A DNA stretch of 64,000 nucleotides from a bacterium (GTDB lineage Bacteria > Methylomirabilota > Methylomirabilia > Methylomirabilales > 2-02-FULL-66-22), in NCBI GenBank assembly GCA_029580855.1, contig JAKPQH010000137.1, positions 1-64,000 on the forward strand, in the 5' to 3' direction. The position numbers were made by a program, and so were the translations under genes. Under the pieces are notes generated by a model, which saw nothing but the letters and a program-made list of their open reading frames with translations, searched no databases and was not told where the DNA came from. Within the stretch, counting starts at the first letter, position 1. Each line of letters opens with the position of its first letter. Below, one piece after another: positions 43,442 through 51,661 of this stretch.

Positions 43442-44391
43442 GACTCGTCTCCCTCCTGTGTGAGGCGCGGGGTCTCGCGGGCCAGGAGCAGGCGCGCCTT
43501 CCCGAGAATGCCCTCCCGCGCAAAGATCATGGTGAGCACGAAGATGCTCCCCAGCGCGATCGGCCAGCGGTCCGTGAACATGCTGACGAAGTTCTCCAGC
43601 AGAATCACCGCCGCTGCGCCCGCAAATGCCCCGAACAACGTCCCGACCCCGCCGATGATCGCCATCAGCAGACCCTTGACCGATGTGGCCAGCGCGACAT
43701 TGGTCGGGCTTACGAATGTGTTGAAGAACGCGTACAGCGTTCCCGCGATCCCGGCGAACGTCCCCGAGACGACGAAGCCGAGGACCAGGTGGAGCGGGAC
43801 GTTGTAGCCCAGCGTCCGCATCCGGCTCTCGCTCTCCCGGATGCCCAGGAGCGTCAAGCCGAATGGAGACGATACGAAGCGGTGCAGGGTGCAGGCCGCC
43901 AGCGCCGCCACGACCACGGCCAGATAGAAAAAGCGGGCGGGATCGGCCACCCACTCCGGCCGGACGATGCCCCGGATCCCGTTCTCGGCTCCCGTGACGG
44001 AGGTCCAGCGGACGCAGATGCCCCAGACCACCATCCCCTGGGCCAGAGTCAGCAGGAGAAACGAGACGCCCGACGTGCGGATCGCCAGAAGCGCAAAGAC
44101 CAGACTCACGGCCGCCGCGGCCCCGATACCCAAAAGGATTCCGGCCCAGGCCGGCGCCTTGGCCACGGCCACGGTGTAGGCGGCGAAATAGGCGCCGACC
44201 CCGAAGATGGCGCCGTGACCCAGGGGCGTGCGTCCGGAGTAGCCGGCTAGGATATCGATGGTCATCGCGAAGACCGCGTAGATGGCGACCTCGGTCAACA
44301 GATTGACGTAGTAGTGCGACAGGACCGATGGCGTCGCCAGGACGGCGGGAACTGCCGCCGCCGCAACCGCCCATCGCACTCTCCTCAGCAT
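43438..44391 (-). CDS. livM: Liv-type ABC permease LivM
   Basis: The 317-residue membrane protein has eight or more hydrophobic segments and the LivM pattern: IYAVFAMTIDILAGYSGRTP, LGHGAIFGVGAYFAAY, RTSGVSFLLLTLAQGM and the ATPase-contact loop GIRESESRMRTLGYNVPLH. It pairs with LivH. It begins 75 bp after livH, and its stop overlaps the binding-protein start. Confidence 0.9.
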   Translation of the reverse strand: MLRRVRWAVAAAAVPAVLATPSVLSHYYVNLLTEVAIYAVFAMTIDILAGYSGRTPLGHGAIFGVGAYFAAYTVAVAKAPAWAGILLGIGAAAAVSLVFALLAIRTSGVSFLLLTLAQGMVVWGICVRWTSVTGAENGIRGIVRPEWVADPARFFYLAVVVAALAACTLHRFVSSPFGLTLLGIRESESRMRTLGYNVPLHLVLGFVVSGTFAGIAGTLYAFFNTFVSPTNVALATSVKGLLMAIIGGVGTLFGAFAGAAAVILLENFVSMFTDRWPIALGSIFVLTMIFAREGILGKARLLLARETPRLTQEGDES

Positions 44392-44465
44392 GCGTTCATC
44401 CCGTCGCGCCCTTTATGCGGCGCGCCACACGGGGCGGGCCGCAGCCGCCGGCCCGACGCCGGCGG

Positions 44466-45329
44466 CTATTGCGCCCGTCCGAACAGCCCCATGGGGCGGA
44501 AAGCCAGCAGCGCCGCCACCGGTCCGAAGATCACGAAGTATGCCAGCTCCGGAAACAACACCTGACCGAAGGTGGCCAGATACCCGACCAGGAGACTTCC
44601 CACGGCGGCGCCGGTGAGGCTCCCCAGACCGCCGATGATCACCACGGCCAGGCTGAAGACCAGGATCTCTCCGTCCGCCCCCGGATAGAGGGTGAGGAAG
44701 GCACCGCCAAGAGTCCCCCCGAGACCGGCCAGCGAGGCCCCCAGCATGAACGTCCAGGTGAAGATCCGCGTGATGTCGATCCCCAGGGCGTCCACCATCT
44801 CGGCGTCGTCCACCCCCGCCCGGATGAGCGCCCCGAGTCGCGTGTGGTTCAGCAGCGCCCAGAGGAGCACGAAGAGCACGACCCCGACCGCCAGGACGAA
44901 CAGGCGGTACCGCGGATAGGCCATGCCGCCGAACCGGAACGGGCCCCGCAGGAGATCCGGCACCGGCACCGTCAACGGGTCGCCGCCCCAGACGACCAGG
45001 GCGAGGTCTCCCAGCGTCAGCGCCAGCCCCAGCGTCAGCAAGACCTGCGACAGGACGATGCCCTTCACGAAACGCAAGAACACCCGATCGGTAAGAAACC
45101 CCAGCAGCGCCGCCGCCAGGAACGCGACGAGCAGTCCGACGGCAAAGCTGCCCGTGCGCTGCACGGCGGTCAACCCGATATACCCGCCCATGAGGTAGAG
45201 CGCCCCGTGCGCCAGGTTCACGATCCGCATCAGCCCGAACACCAGCGTGAACCCGCTGGCGACCACGAAGAGCAGCGCGGCGAAGGTGGCGCCGTTCAGC
45301 AGCTGAAATGCCAGGGCCTGGGTCGTCAC
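44466..45329 (-). CDS. livH: Liv-type ABC permease LivH
   Basis: The 287-residue membrane protein carries the LivH pattern: FQLLNGATFAALLFVVASGF, FGLMRIVNLAHGALYLMGGY, GALIRAGVDDAEMVDALGID and GGLGSLTGAAVGSLLVGYLA. It starts 13 bp after the deacetylase-like gene, so the two are surely cotranscribed. Confidence 0.9.
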   Translation of the reverse strand: MTTQALAFQLLNGATFAALLFVVASGFTLVFGLMRIVNLAHGALYLMGGYIGLTAVQRTGSFAVGLLVAFLAAALLGFLTDRVFLRFVKGIVLSQVLLTLGLALTLGDLALVVWGGDPLTVPVPDLLRGPFRFGGMAYPRYRLFVLAVGVVLFVLLWALLNHTRLGALIRAGVDDAEMVDALGIDITRIFTWTFMLGASLAGLGGTLGGAFLTLYPGADGEILVFSLAVVIIGGLGSLTGAAVGSLLVGYLATFGQVLFPELAYFVIFGPVAALLAFRPMGLFGRAQ

Positions 45330-45341
45330 GTCCCGTCGTCC

Positions 45342-46220
45342 TCAGCGGCCGGCGCGGGCGCCCAGGTACCAGTCCAGGATCTGCTCGCCGGTCCAGAAGA
45401 GCACACCGGCGTGCCGCTGCATGTATTCGAAAGCCGCCTCGAAGTACTTGATGCGGTGCGGAACGCCGCTGATATAGGGATGGACGGCGATGGAGAGCAC
45501 CCGGGCGGATTCCCGCCCCTCCGCGTAGAGGCGGTCGAACTGGTCCATGACGCGGCGTAGAAAGACCTCGGACGTGTGGTGCTGGACCATCATCATGGGG
45601 ATGTCGTTCAGTTCGAGCGTGTAGGGCAGCGTGTACATCGGGCCGTGCGCCGTGCGGATCTCGCACGGCTGGTCGTCGAGGACCCAGTCGCCGATATACT
45701 GGACGCCCTCCGCCGCCAGGTAATCCACCGTGTCGTAGGTCTGCGTGAGTCCGGGCCCCAGCCAGCCCCGCACGCGCTTGCCCGTAAACTGGCGCAGCGT
45801 GTCGAGCGACTTCCGGATGAGCGCGGGCTGATCCTCGATCTGGTGGATGGGCATCTGGACGAAACTGTGCCCCATAAACTCCCATCCCGCGTCCCGTGCC
45901 GCCCCCGCGACCCGGGGGTGCTGCAGGCAGACCCCCGCGTTGATAGACAACGTGGGGGTCACGCCGGCCCGATCCAGGGCCCCCTTCAGGCGCCAGAAGC
46001 CCACTCGCATCCCGTATTCGTGCCAGGCCCAGTTGGGAACGTCCGGAATCGGGCTCACACCGCCGGGCGCGGGTAGAACTTGCCGCGCCATCGGTCGCTC
46101 GATCTCCCACTCCTCGACGTTGACGATGGTCCAGACGACCAGTCGCGCGTCGCCGGGCAGGCGGAGCGGTGGCCGGTCGATGATGGCGGAATAGTCAATG
46201 CGCTCTCGCGGAATCCACAT
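45342..46220 (-). CDS. Polysaccharide-deacetylase-fold hydrolase, PuuE/allantoinase-like
   Basis: The 292-residue protein has the NodB-type barrel: ARLVVWTIVNVEEWEIERPM, PDVPNWAWHEYGMRVGFWRL, EFMGHSFVQMPIHQ with metal His residues, and VLSIAVHPYISGVPHRIKYF. The W-x-E-Y-G-x-R-x-G-x-W pattern is typical of the PuuE branch, which includes metal-independent allantoinases, and less so of chitin deacetylases. It is first in the operon with the Liv transporter and the PucG-like aminotransferase. Together these suggest breakdown of allantoin or a similar ureide; substrate assignment is inference. Confidence 0.8.
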   Translation of the reverse strand: MWIPRERIDYSAIIDRPPLRLPGDARLVVWTIVNVEEWEIERPMARQVLPAPGGVSPIPDVPNWAWHEYGMRVGFWRLKGALDRAGVTPTLSINAGVCLQHPRVAGAARDAGWEFMGHSFVQMPIHQIEDQPALIRKSLDTLRQFTGKRVRGWLGPGLTQTYDTVDYLAAEGVQYIGDWVLDDQPCEIRTAHGPMYTLPYTLELNDIPMMMVQHHTSEVFLRRVMDQFDRLYAEGRESARVLSIAVHPYISGVPHRIKYFEAAFEYMQRHAGVLFWTGEQILDWYLGARAGR

Positions 46221-46402
46221 CGTCGTCTCCTTTGCGGGTATCCGGACGGCGGCGGACCGTTGCGTCCGGCCGGGACCGGCGGCGATTGTCGGACACCGGC
46301 GACCCCGACGTCAATTCGATTCTCGCCCGCCGGCCGATTGGCCAGGCCGGCGAGACATTCCTTTCGGGGCCCCGCGGTTGGGCCCGCCCCGCCATGGTCG
46401 GC

Positions 46403-46972
46403 TTACCCCCGATCGAAGTACGGGCTCTTCCCCGTCACCGAGAGCGGAAACCCGATGATCACATCGGAAGTCAAAAGCTTGAGCTTCCGCGCCGCCGCGC
46501 CGATCGTATACATGATCCGGTTGTCGATGTTGAGCACCCCGGCCGTCTTGGCGGCCGATCCCAAGGCGACGCCCAGATCGATAGCCTGGAACACACATAG
46601 CGGGCCTCGGAAGTCCTCGCCCTCCGCCTTCTTGCCCTCCGTAAAATCCACACAACCGGCGTACCCGCAGGCGCCGCAATCGAGCGGGACTTTGGGGTTC
46701 TTGGGCTCGCCGGTGACGCCGACGAGCAGCACCGCCGAGGATGCCCGGACGTTCTTGGCGTCCCGCGCGAAGATCGGCAGTTTTCCCCCCTTCTCCGCCG
46801 CCTTGGCCTCCATGGCCCGCGCCAGTGTCTCCAGATCCTCGCCGTCCAGGATCAGCGTCTCCACGGAGTCCAGACCGCGCGTCTTGGGGGCCGTCCGTGC
46901 CGCGGTCGCCATCAGACTCGCCGCCAGTCTCACCGCTTGCTGCTGAGCCTCACGTGCCGGAATACGCGCCAT
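46403..46972 (-). CDS. DUF2148 ferredoxin-like protein
   Basis: The 189-residue protein contains the DUF2148 Cys cluster DCGACGYAGCVDF followed by GPLCVFQAIDLGVALGSAAK, consistent with one 4Fe-4S cluster. It also has VLLVGVTGEPKNPKVPLDCG and the ending IIGFPLSVTGKSPYFDRG. Function of the family is unknown; it often lies near redox genes. ATG 46972 has GGGAGG six bases upstream. It is a single gene on the minus strand between the ureide operon and the pterin gene. Confidence 0.85.
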   Translation of the reverse strand: MARIPAREAQQQAVRLAASLMATAARTAPKTRGLDSVETLILDGEDLETLARAMEAKAAEKGGKLPIFARDAKNVRASSAVLLVGVTGEPKNPKVPLDCGACGYAGCVDFTEGKKAEGEDFRGPLCVFQAIDLGVALGSAAKTAGVLNIDNRIMYTIGAAARKLKLLTSDVIIGFPLSVTGKSPYFDRG

Positions 46973-47168
46973 GCCGAACCTCCCTCGATGCCACGTGCCG
47001 AAACCGGAGCGCCGTCGGATTGTCTGTCGAGCCGGCACCGCGCATTATACGACAGATCGACGCGGGAAGGGACGTGGTATTTCCCTGCCCGCCGCTTCAC
47101 TGGAACCGCTTGACCGGTTATGATGACAGGGAAGGCGCGTCGGATCGCCGACGAGAGGGGGCATCGCC

Positions 47169-47519
47169 ATGAGTCTTGCCGATAAGAAGTGCGTTCCGTG
47201 CCGCGGCGGCGTCCCGCCGATGGCGTGGTCGCAGGTGCAGGAGCTACTGTACCAACTCCAGGCGGGATGGCACGTGAATTCCCAAGGCCATCTGGAACGC
47301 GTCTATGCGTTCCCGGATTTCGCCCAGGCGTTGGCGTTTGCCGACAAGGTCGGGGCCATCGCCGAGGAAGAAGGTCATCACCCCGATCTGCACATTGCCT
47401 GGGGAAAATGCAGGGTCGAGATCTGGACCCACAAGATCGACGGGCTCACCGAAAGCGACTTCTACCTGGCCGCCAAGGCGGACCGGGCGCGGGAGATGCT
47501 TCCGGCCGGGGCAGCCTGA
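47169..47519 (+). CDS. phhB: Pterin-4a-carbinolamine dehydratase
   Basis: The 116-residue protein matches PCD/DCo[41 protein letters not shown] and [20 protein letters not shown], with the catalytic E-E-x-H-H-P and the downstream W-T-H. It regenerates pterin cofactor after aromatic hydroxylation and may have other roles, since no phenylalanine hydroxylase is seen here. The N-terminal C-x-x-C is not part of the active site. It stands alone on the plus strand. Confidence 0.92.
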   Translation: MSLADKKCVPCRGGVPPMAWSQVQELLYQLQAGWHVNSQGHLERVYAFPDFAQALAFADKVGAIAEEEGHHPDLHIAWGKCRVEIWTHKIDGLTESDFYLAAKADRAREMLPAGAA

Positions 47520-47623
47520 GCCCGGCCGCGCGGCTCCCCGGCAGAACATCCGCCGGGGATTGTCGCGGGCCGCGATCGGAGATGCCTGCGGTCCTTGCGT
47601 CCTGGCCATCCCTGGCGGCGTCG

Positions 47624-48910
47624 CTATGGGTCCGGCACGACGCCGGGCGGCCGCAGCCGGCGGGGTGCGGCGAGCCAGACGAGCACGACGGTGGTCGCCG
47701 CACTCAGCGCGGACGCCGAGAACGACAACCGATAGTTGCCCGTGAGATCGTGGGCGTATCCGGCAAACCAGACACCGGCCGCACCACCGGCGTGGTAGAG
47801 CAGGTTGAGGCATCCGAAAATGACGCCGAAGTGCGGGCCGCCGAAAAAGATGCCGCACATGATCGGCGTCATGGCGGGTGACACCGAATACCCCACCCCC
47901 ATCAGCAGAGCGTAGGCATACAGACTCCGCACGGGAGACGTCGGCCCGATCCCCAGCAGGACAAAGATGCCGGCCACCACGAACGCGCACCCGACCACGT
48001 AGATCCACTCGGGTATCCACCGGTCGGCAAGATACCCCCACCCGATCTTGCCGGGAATGCTGACCACACCGATCACGCCCACGATACCGGCGGCCAGCAG
48101 TTTTGGGTGCCCGACCTCGACGAGGTGGGCCACGTGATGCGTCAGCGCCAGCTGAATCGGGCAATTCAGAAAAGCGAAGGCGGCCGTGACGAGCCAGAAC
48201 TCCCGGCTGCACAACGCCGCCGCCAACGTCCATTCCCGCCCGCTGGTCCCCCGCGGAGTGCCGCCGCCGCTCCCGCCCTCCGCCACGACGGCCTGCGCGG
48301 ACCATCGCTCCGCCTTGCGCAGGGCGAAAAGCCCCACGGGTAGGACCACCCCGGCCGCGACACCGGCCAGTCCGAAATACGCGATCCGCCACCCGGTTTG
48401 ATCGATGAGGATTTGTGTCAAGGGGACAATGACCGAAATCCCGATCCCCACCCCGGCGGATGCCGTTCCGAGGGCCAGGCCGCGCTGCGCGCTGAAGTTC
48501 CTCGTCACGAGAACCGAGACCGGCACGTAGCTCATCAGCGACAACCCCAGGGGTGTGAGGACGCCGTGCGTCAGGTAGAGCTGCCAAAGGGCGGTGATGG
48601 ATCCACTGCCGATTAGCGCCAGCGGCAACACGATCCCGCCCGCCAGGATCACGCGCCGCGGCCCGAGGCGATCCAGAAGCGAACCGGCCAGGATGCCCCA
48701 CACCCCATAGAACACGATGAAGACGGAGATGACCCCGGCCGTGGACGCGTAGTCCGAGGTGAACTCCTGGATGAGAGCCACGAAGAAGACCGAGGCGGCG
48801 TACCAGACGCCCGACGACGTGGCCATCAACAGCCCGCCCGCCGCGACCAGACCCCAGTGCGAACGAAGCTCGGATGGCGCGTGAGCCGCGGGCTGCGTGT
48901 CGGGAATCAT
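47624..48910 (-). CDS. MFS permease (oxalate/formate-antiporter-like)
   Basis: The 428-residue protein has twelve hydrophobic segments. It begins HWGLVAAGGLLMATSSGVWY, has the loop-2/3 motif GSLLDRLGPRRVILAG, and in the second half GWGYLADRWIPEW and GIFFGGPHFGVIFGCLNLLY. This is the monocarboxylate/oxalate-formate porter group, as for the gene at 5877. No neighbouring enzyme indicates the substrate. Confidence 0.85.
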   Translation of the reverse strand: MIPDTQPAAHAPSELRSHWGLVAAGGLLMATSSGVWYAASVFFVALIQEFTSDYASTAGVISVFIVFYGVWGILAGSLLDRLGPRRVILAGGIVLPLALIGSGSITALWQLYLTHGVLTPLGLSLMSYVPVSVLVTRNFSAQRGLALGTASAGVGIGISVIVPLTQILIDQTGWRIAYFGLAGVAAGVVLPVGLFALRKAERWSAQAVVAEGGSGGGTPRGTSGREWTLAAALCSREFWLVTAAFAFLNCPIQLALTHHVAHLVEVGHPKLLAAGIVGVIGVVSIPGKIGWGYLADRWIPEWIYVVGCAFVVAGIFVLLGIGPTSPVRSLYAYALLMGVGYSVSPAMTPIMCGIFFGGPHFGVIFGCLNLLYHAGGAAGVWFAGYAHDLTGNYRLSFSASALSAATTVVLVWLAAPRRLRPPGVVPDP

Positions 48911-49059
48911 GGCAACCGAATGCGGTGGCCGGACGGGAAACGGGGAATTTGCGACATGGCGCGCAGAGGGTAGCAGAGCCTCCGGCGGGTTTCAACACAG
49001 ACCGGGACTCGGTCCGCGGAGGCGACATCGCCATCGCGGCCGGGGCATCCGCACCACCC

Positions 49060-49746
49060 TCAGATGCGGGGGAAGTATCCCTCGGCGATCCGCCTCAGCC
49101 CCGGCGCATCCAGGATGACCAGGCCGCTGTCGTCTTCGCGGATCAACCGGTCGTCCCGCAGCCGGCGCAGCGTGCGGGAAAGGGTCTCGCTCGTCAGGTT
49201 GAGATGGCTGGCGATGTGTCTTTTCAAGCCGGGAAGCGAGATGGCGGCCCCCTGCTCCGCCTGTGTCTGCAGCAGATACCCCGCCACCCGGCCCGCCGCG
49301 TCGCGCAGGACGATGTCCTCCAGCAGGGATACCAGTGACTTGACCCATACCCCCATGCTCGACAGGATCTGCAGGCTCAGCTGGTGATCGTCGCGAAGCG
49401 CCCGCATGAAAGGCTCGACGGGCAGGAGCAGGCAGACCGTCTCCTCCAGCGTCTCGGCGAAGGCCGGGCAGGGAAAGTTCCCCAGCACCGCAACCTCGGC
49501 AAAGGTCATTCCGGGACCGGCGAGGTGCAGGACGTGCTCCTTTCCGCTCGGGGCCAGCTTGAACACCCGGACGAGGCCGCTGCCGACGACAAAAACGCCG
49601 GGGGCGGGGTCTCCCTCGCGGAAGATCGTCTCGCCTTTCCTGTAATCCCGGCGGACGGCCATGCGGACGAGGCGCTTCCGACTCGCCCCGTCCACCTCGG
49701 AGAAGAATGCGCAGGCAGCCAGGATCTCGGCGTTCTCCAACGGCAC
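49060..49746 (-). CDS. Crp/Fnr-family regulator without an Fe-S Cys cluster
   Basis: The 228-residue protein has a cyclic-nucleotide-like beta domain (YRKGETIFREGDPAPGVFVV, GKEHVLHLAGPGMTFAEVAV), a dimer helix (residues 120-150) and a winged helix with LPGLKRHIASHLNLTSETLS then RTLRRLRDDRLI. The recognition stretch T-S-E-T-L-S-R is of the FNR/DNR type, which reads TTGAT-N4-ATCAA. Only scattered Cys occur (near residues 12 and 91), so the four-Cys FNR oxygen sensor is missing, as in DNR-type regulators. A perfect TTGAT-N4-ATCAA box lies 29 bp upstream of its start, between it and the divergent Fe-S gene. Confidence 0.88.
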   Translation of the reverse strand: MPLENAEILAACAFFSEVDGASRKRLVRMAVRRDYRKGETIFREGDPAPGVFVVGSGLVRVFKLAPSGKEHVLHLAGPGMTFAEVAVLGNFPCPAFAETLEETVCLLLPVEPFMRALRDDHQLSLQILSSMGVWVKSLVSLLEDIVLRDAAGRVAGYLLQTQAEQGAAISLPGLKRHIASHLNLTSETLSRTLRRLRDDRLIREDDSGLVILDAPGLRRIAEGYFPRI

Positions 49747-49774
49747 CGTCCACCTCCACGCCGACGCGGCGCGG

Positions 49775-49788
49775 TTGATCTAGATCAA
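49775..49788. promoter_or_regulatory. Perfect FNR-type box
   Basis: TTGATCTAGATCAA is an exact match to TTGAT-N4-ATCAA. Its centre is about 42 bp upstream of a likely start point set by ATTATA/TATAGG (49812-49819) for the plus-strand Fe-S gene, the class II activation geometry. It could also let the Crp/Fnr gene regulate itself. Confidence 0.8.
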
Positions 49789-49884
49789 GGACCGATTTTG
49801 CGCCTCACGGCATTATAGGGCACAAAACGGTGGACACAAACCATCCCGGGTGCACTCCCGGGTGTCACGGAAGGAGCGACGATC

Positions 49885-50664
49885 ATGGCGGTGCGCAAGG
49901 TGGTCGTGATCGACGAGGCGAAGTGCGACGGCTGCGGCGACTGCGTCACGAGCTGCGCGGAAGGTGCTATCGCCGTGATCGACGGAAAAGCGCGACTGGT
50001 CAGCGAGATCTACTGCGACGGTCTCGGGGCCTGTCTCGGGCACTGCCCCCAGGGCGCCATCACCATCGAGGAGCGTGAGGCAGCAGCCTTCGACGAGGCC
50101 TCCGTCCGGAAGCGTCTGGCCGATCTCAAGCGCTCGCAGGCGGCGACCGCGCTTCGCGTCAGTGAGACGCCGCACCAGTGTCCCGGTTCGATGATGCGGA
50201 GTCTGGACCGCCCCACCGCGGCGACGATGCCGACCGTGCGTGCGCCCGTCGGCGGCCTGGCATCCGAACTCCGAAACTGGCCGATCCAGCTCACGCTGGT
50301 GCCGCCCATGGCGCCCTATCTTCAGGGGGCGGACATCCTCTTGGTCGCGGACTGTGTCCCATTCGCATATGCGGATTTTCACCGGAGATTCCTGAAAGAC
50401 AAGCCCGTCATCATCGGGTGCCCCAAGCTCGACCAGCTGGACGCCTACGCCAAGAAACTGACCGAGATTGTTCGCGTGGCCAAGCCGAAGAGTCTTTCGG
50501 TTCTCCACATGGAGGTCCCCTGCTGTTCCGGCTTCACCCGTGTGGCCCAATACGCACTCCAGGCGGCCGCCGGCGACGTCCCCCTCACCGACGTCACGAT
50601 CGGCATCCGAGGCGAGATCCTGGACGAGGTCACGCTGAACGCCGAGCGGGCAGCCCACAGATGA
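49885..50664 (+). CDS. 4Fe-4S dicluster protein with extra conserved Cys domain
   Basis: The 259-residue protein starts with two ferredoxin motifs, KCDGCGDCVTSCAEGAIAV and YCDGLGACLGHCPQGAI (the second has one spacing change). A linker (residues 70-110) follows, then a C-terminal domain with PPMAPYLQGADILLVADCVP, VIIGCPKLDQLDAY and HMEVPCCSGFTRVAQYAL. The Cys residues of the second part (V-A-D-C, G-C-P-K, P-C-C-S-G) may bind another metal centre. The FNR-type box upstream suggests expression under low oxygen or NO stress. ATG 49885 follows GGAAGGAG. Exact function is unknown. Confidence 0.85.
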   Translation: MAVRKVVVIDEAKCDGCGDCVTSCAEGAIAVIDGKARLVSEIYCDGLGACLGHCPQGAITIEEREAAAFDEASVRKRLADLKRSQAATALRVSETPHQCPGSMMRSLDRPTAATMPTVRAPVGGLASELRNWPIQLTLVPPMAPYLQGADILLVADCVPFAYADFHRRFLKDKPVIIGCPKLDQLDAYAKKLTEIVRVAKPKSLSVLHMEVPCCSGFTRVAQYALQAAAGDVPLTDVTIGIRGEILDEVTLNAERAAHR

Positions 50665-50677
50665 TCCGGATCACACA

Positions 50678-50716
50678 AAACGGCCCGTGACGGGAGATCG
50701 CTGTCACGGGCCGTTT
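50678..50716. terminator. Bidirectional rho-independent terminator
   Basis: AAACGGCCCGTGAC (50678-50691) and GTCACGGGCCGTTT (50703-50716) are perfect inverted repeats around 11 bp. The T-run on one side and A-run on the other fit termination of both the Fe-S gene and the convergent cupin gene. Confidence 0.9.
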
Positions 50717-50745
50717 GGCTTTGGCGCGGTGGCGGTTCGGTGGGG

Positions 50746-51108
50746 TCAGGGCTTGGGCGCCACGCAGATGAACCCCAGCGGCGCATCCGGCGCAGCCTGC
50801 AACTGGTGCTGCTCTTCCGGCTCGATGTAGATGACGTCCCCCTCGACGATGTCGTGCCACTGCGCCCCGAGCAGCACGCGTCCTCGACCCCAAAGCACGT
50901 ACACCTGGTGAATCTCGGGGTGATGCTCGAAAGCCGAACTCCCGCCCGGCTGGACCTCGAAATACCGCATCGCAAAGCCTTGGGCGCCATCCTTGGGGCC
51001 GATCAGGACGCGCTTGGACACGCCCTTGACGGTCGGCTTGTCGTAGGTCACCAGGTCGGTATTCTCCCACTCGTACTTGCCGGGAAGCTTCCGGTGAATG
51101 ACGCCCAT
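50746..51108 (-). CDS. Single-domain cupin protein
   Basis: The 120-residue protein has the cupin motifs: FEHHPEIHQVYVLWGRGRV (motif 1 with G-x-x-x-x-H-x-H replaced by F-E-H-H-P-E-I-H) and GDVIYIEPEEQHQLQA (motif 2 with G-D-x-x-x-x-P-x-x-x-H). It probably binds a metal ion. ATG 51108 has AGGAG seven bases upstream. Small cupins act as isomerases, sugar-binding or regulatory proteins; the neighbours do not settle which. Confidence 0.85.
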   Translation of the reverse strand: MGVIHRKLPGKYEWENTDLVTYDKPTVKGVSKRVLIGPKDGAQGFAMRYFEVQPGGSSAFEHHPEIHQVYVLWGRGRVLLGAQWHDIVEGDVIYIEPEEQHQLQAAPDAPLGFICVAPKP

Positions 51109-51661
51109 CGTCCGACTCCTTCCCTGTGAGCCCGGATTGTTTTTTCCCGCCGGACACCGCCACCGGCGCCGCCCTCTTCGACATACATCCCCGCGGGCTG
51201 CAACGGGCCCGGTTCTACCATGTGGCCCATCGCACGTCAAGCCGCCCCGGCAGGGTTGATCCCCCGCCGTGCACGTCGAGTGTCGTCTGGGTATCCGTTG
51301 CGCCAGGTTGAGACCTTCCGGTGTCGCTGCACGATCCCCGGGGCCGGTCGAACGCCATCTTCGGCCGCACGGACCCCCGTGGTCCGCGGCGGACTCCGCT
51401 GCTGCGACCTGCCCACCGATCTCCAGCCGATCTCCGGGAGTGCGGACCGTCGATCGAACCCGCTGGCCGACGACCAATACCGCGGGATCTGGTCGCGAGA
51501 GGCCGGTCAACTCCGGCCGTGGGGCGCGCGGGGACGAGGTCGGTCCGCCGAGGCCCGAGTCGGCGGCGCGTAGATCGACTGGGAAACAACCGAGGGTCGG
51601 CGATCCCGTGGGTGCGACGCCCTTGAAGCGGCGGTCCGAGACGCGCCCGGATCCTGTTCGG
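51109..51661. other. No recognisable gene
   Basis: About 550 bp of high-GC sequence between the cupin start and the GGDEF gene end. Several long frames pass through it in both directions, but they are low-complexity shadows rich in Arg, Pro and Gly without motifs or SD sequences. Confidence 0.5.

Noticed and set aside
51215-51589. Long frames in the gap before the GGDEF gene
   Set aside because: Low-complexity Arg/Pro/Gly composition on both strands and no start with an SD.
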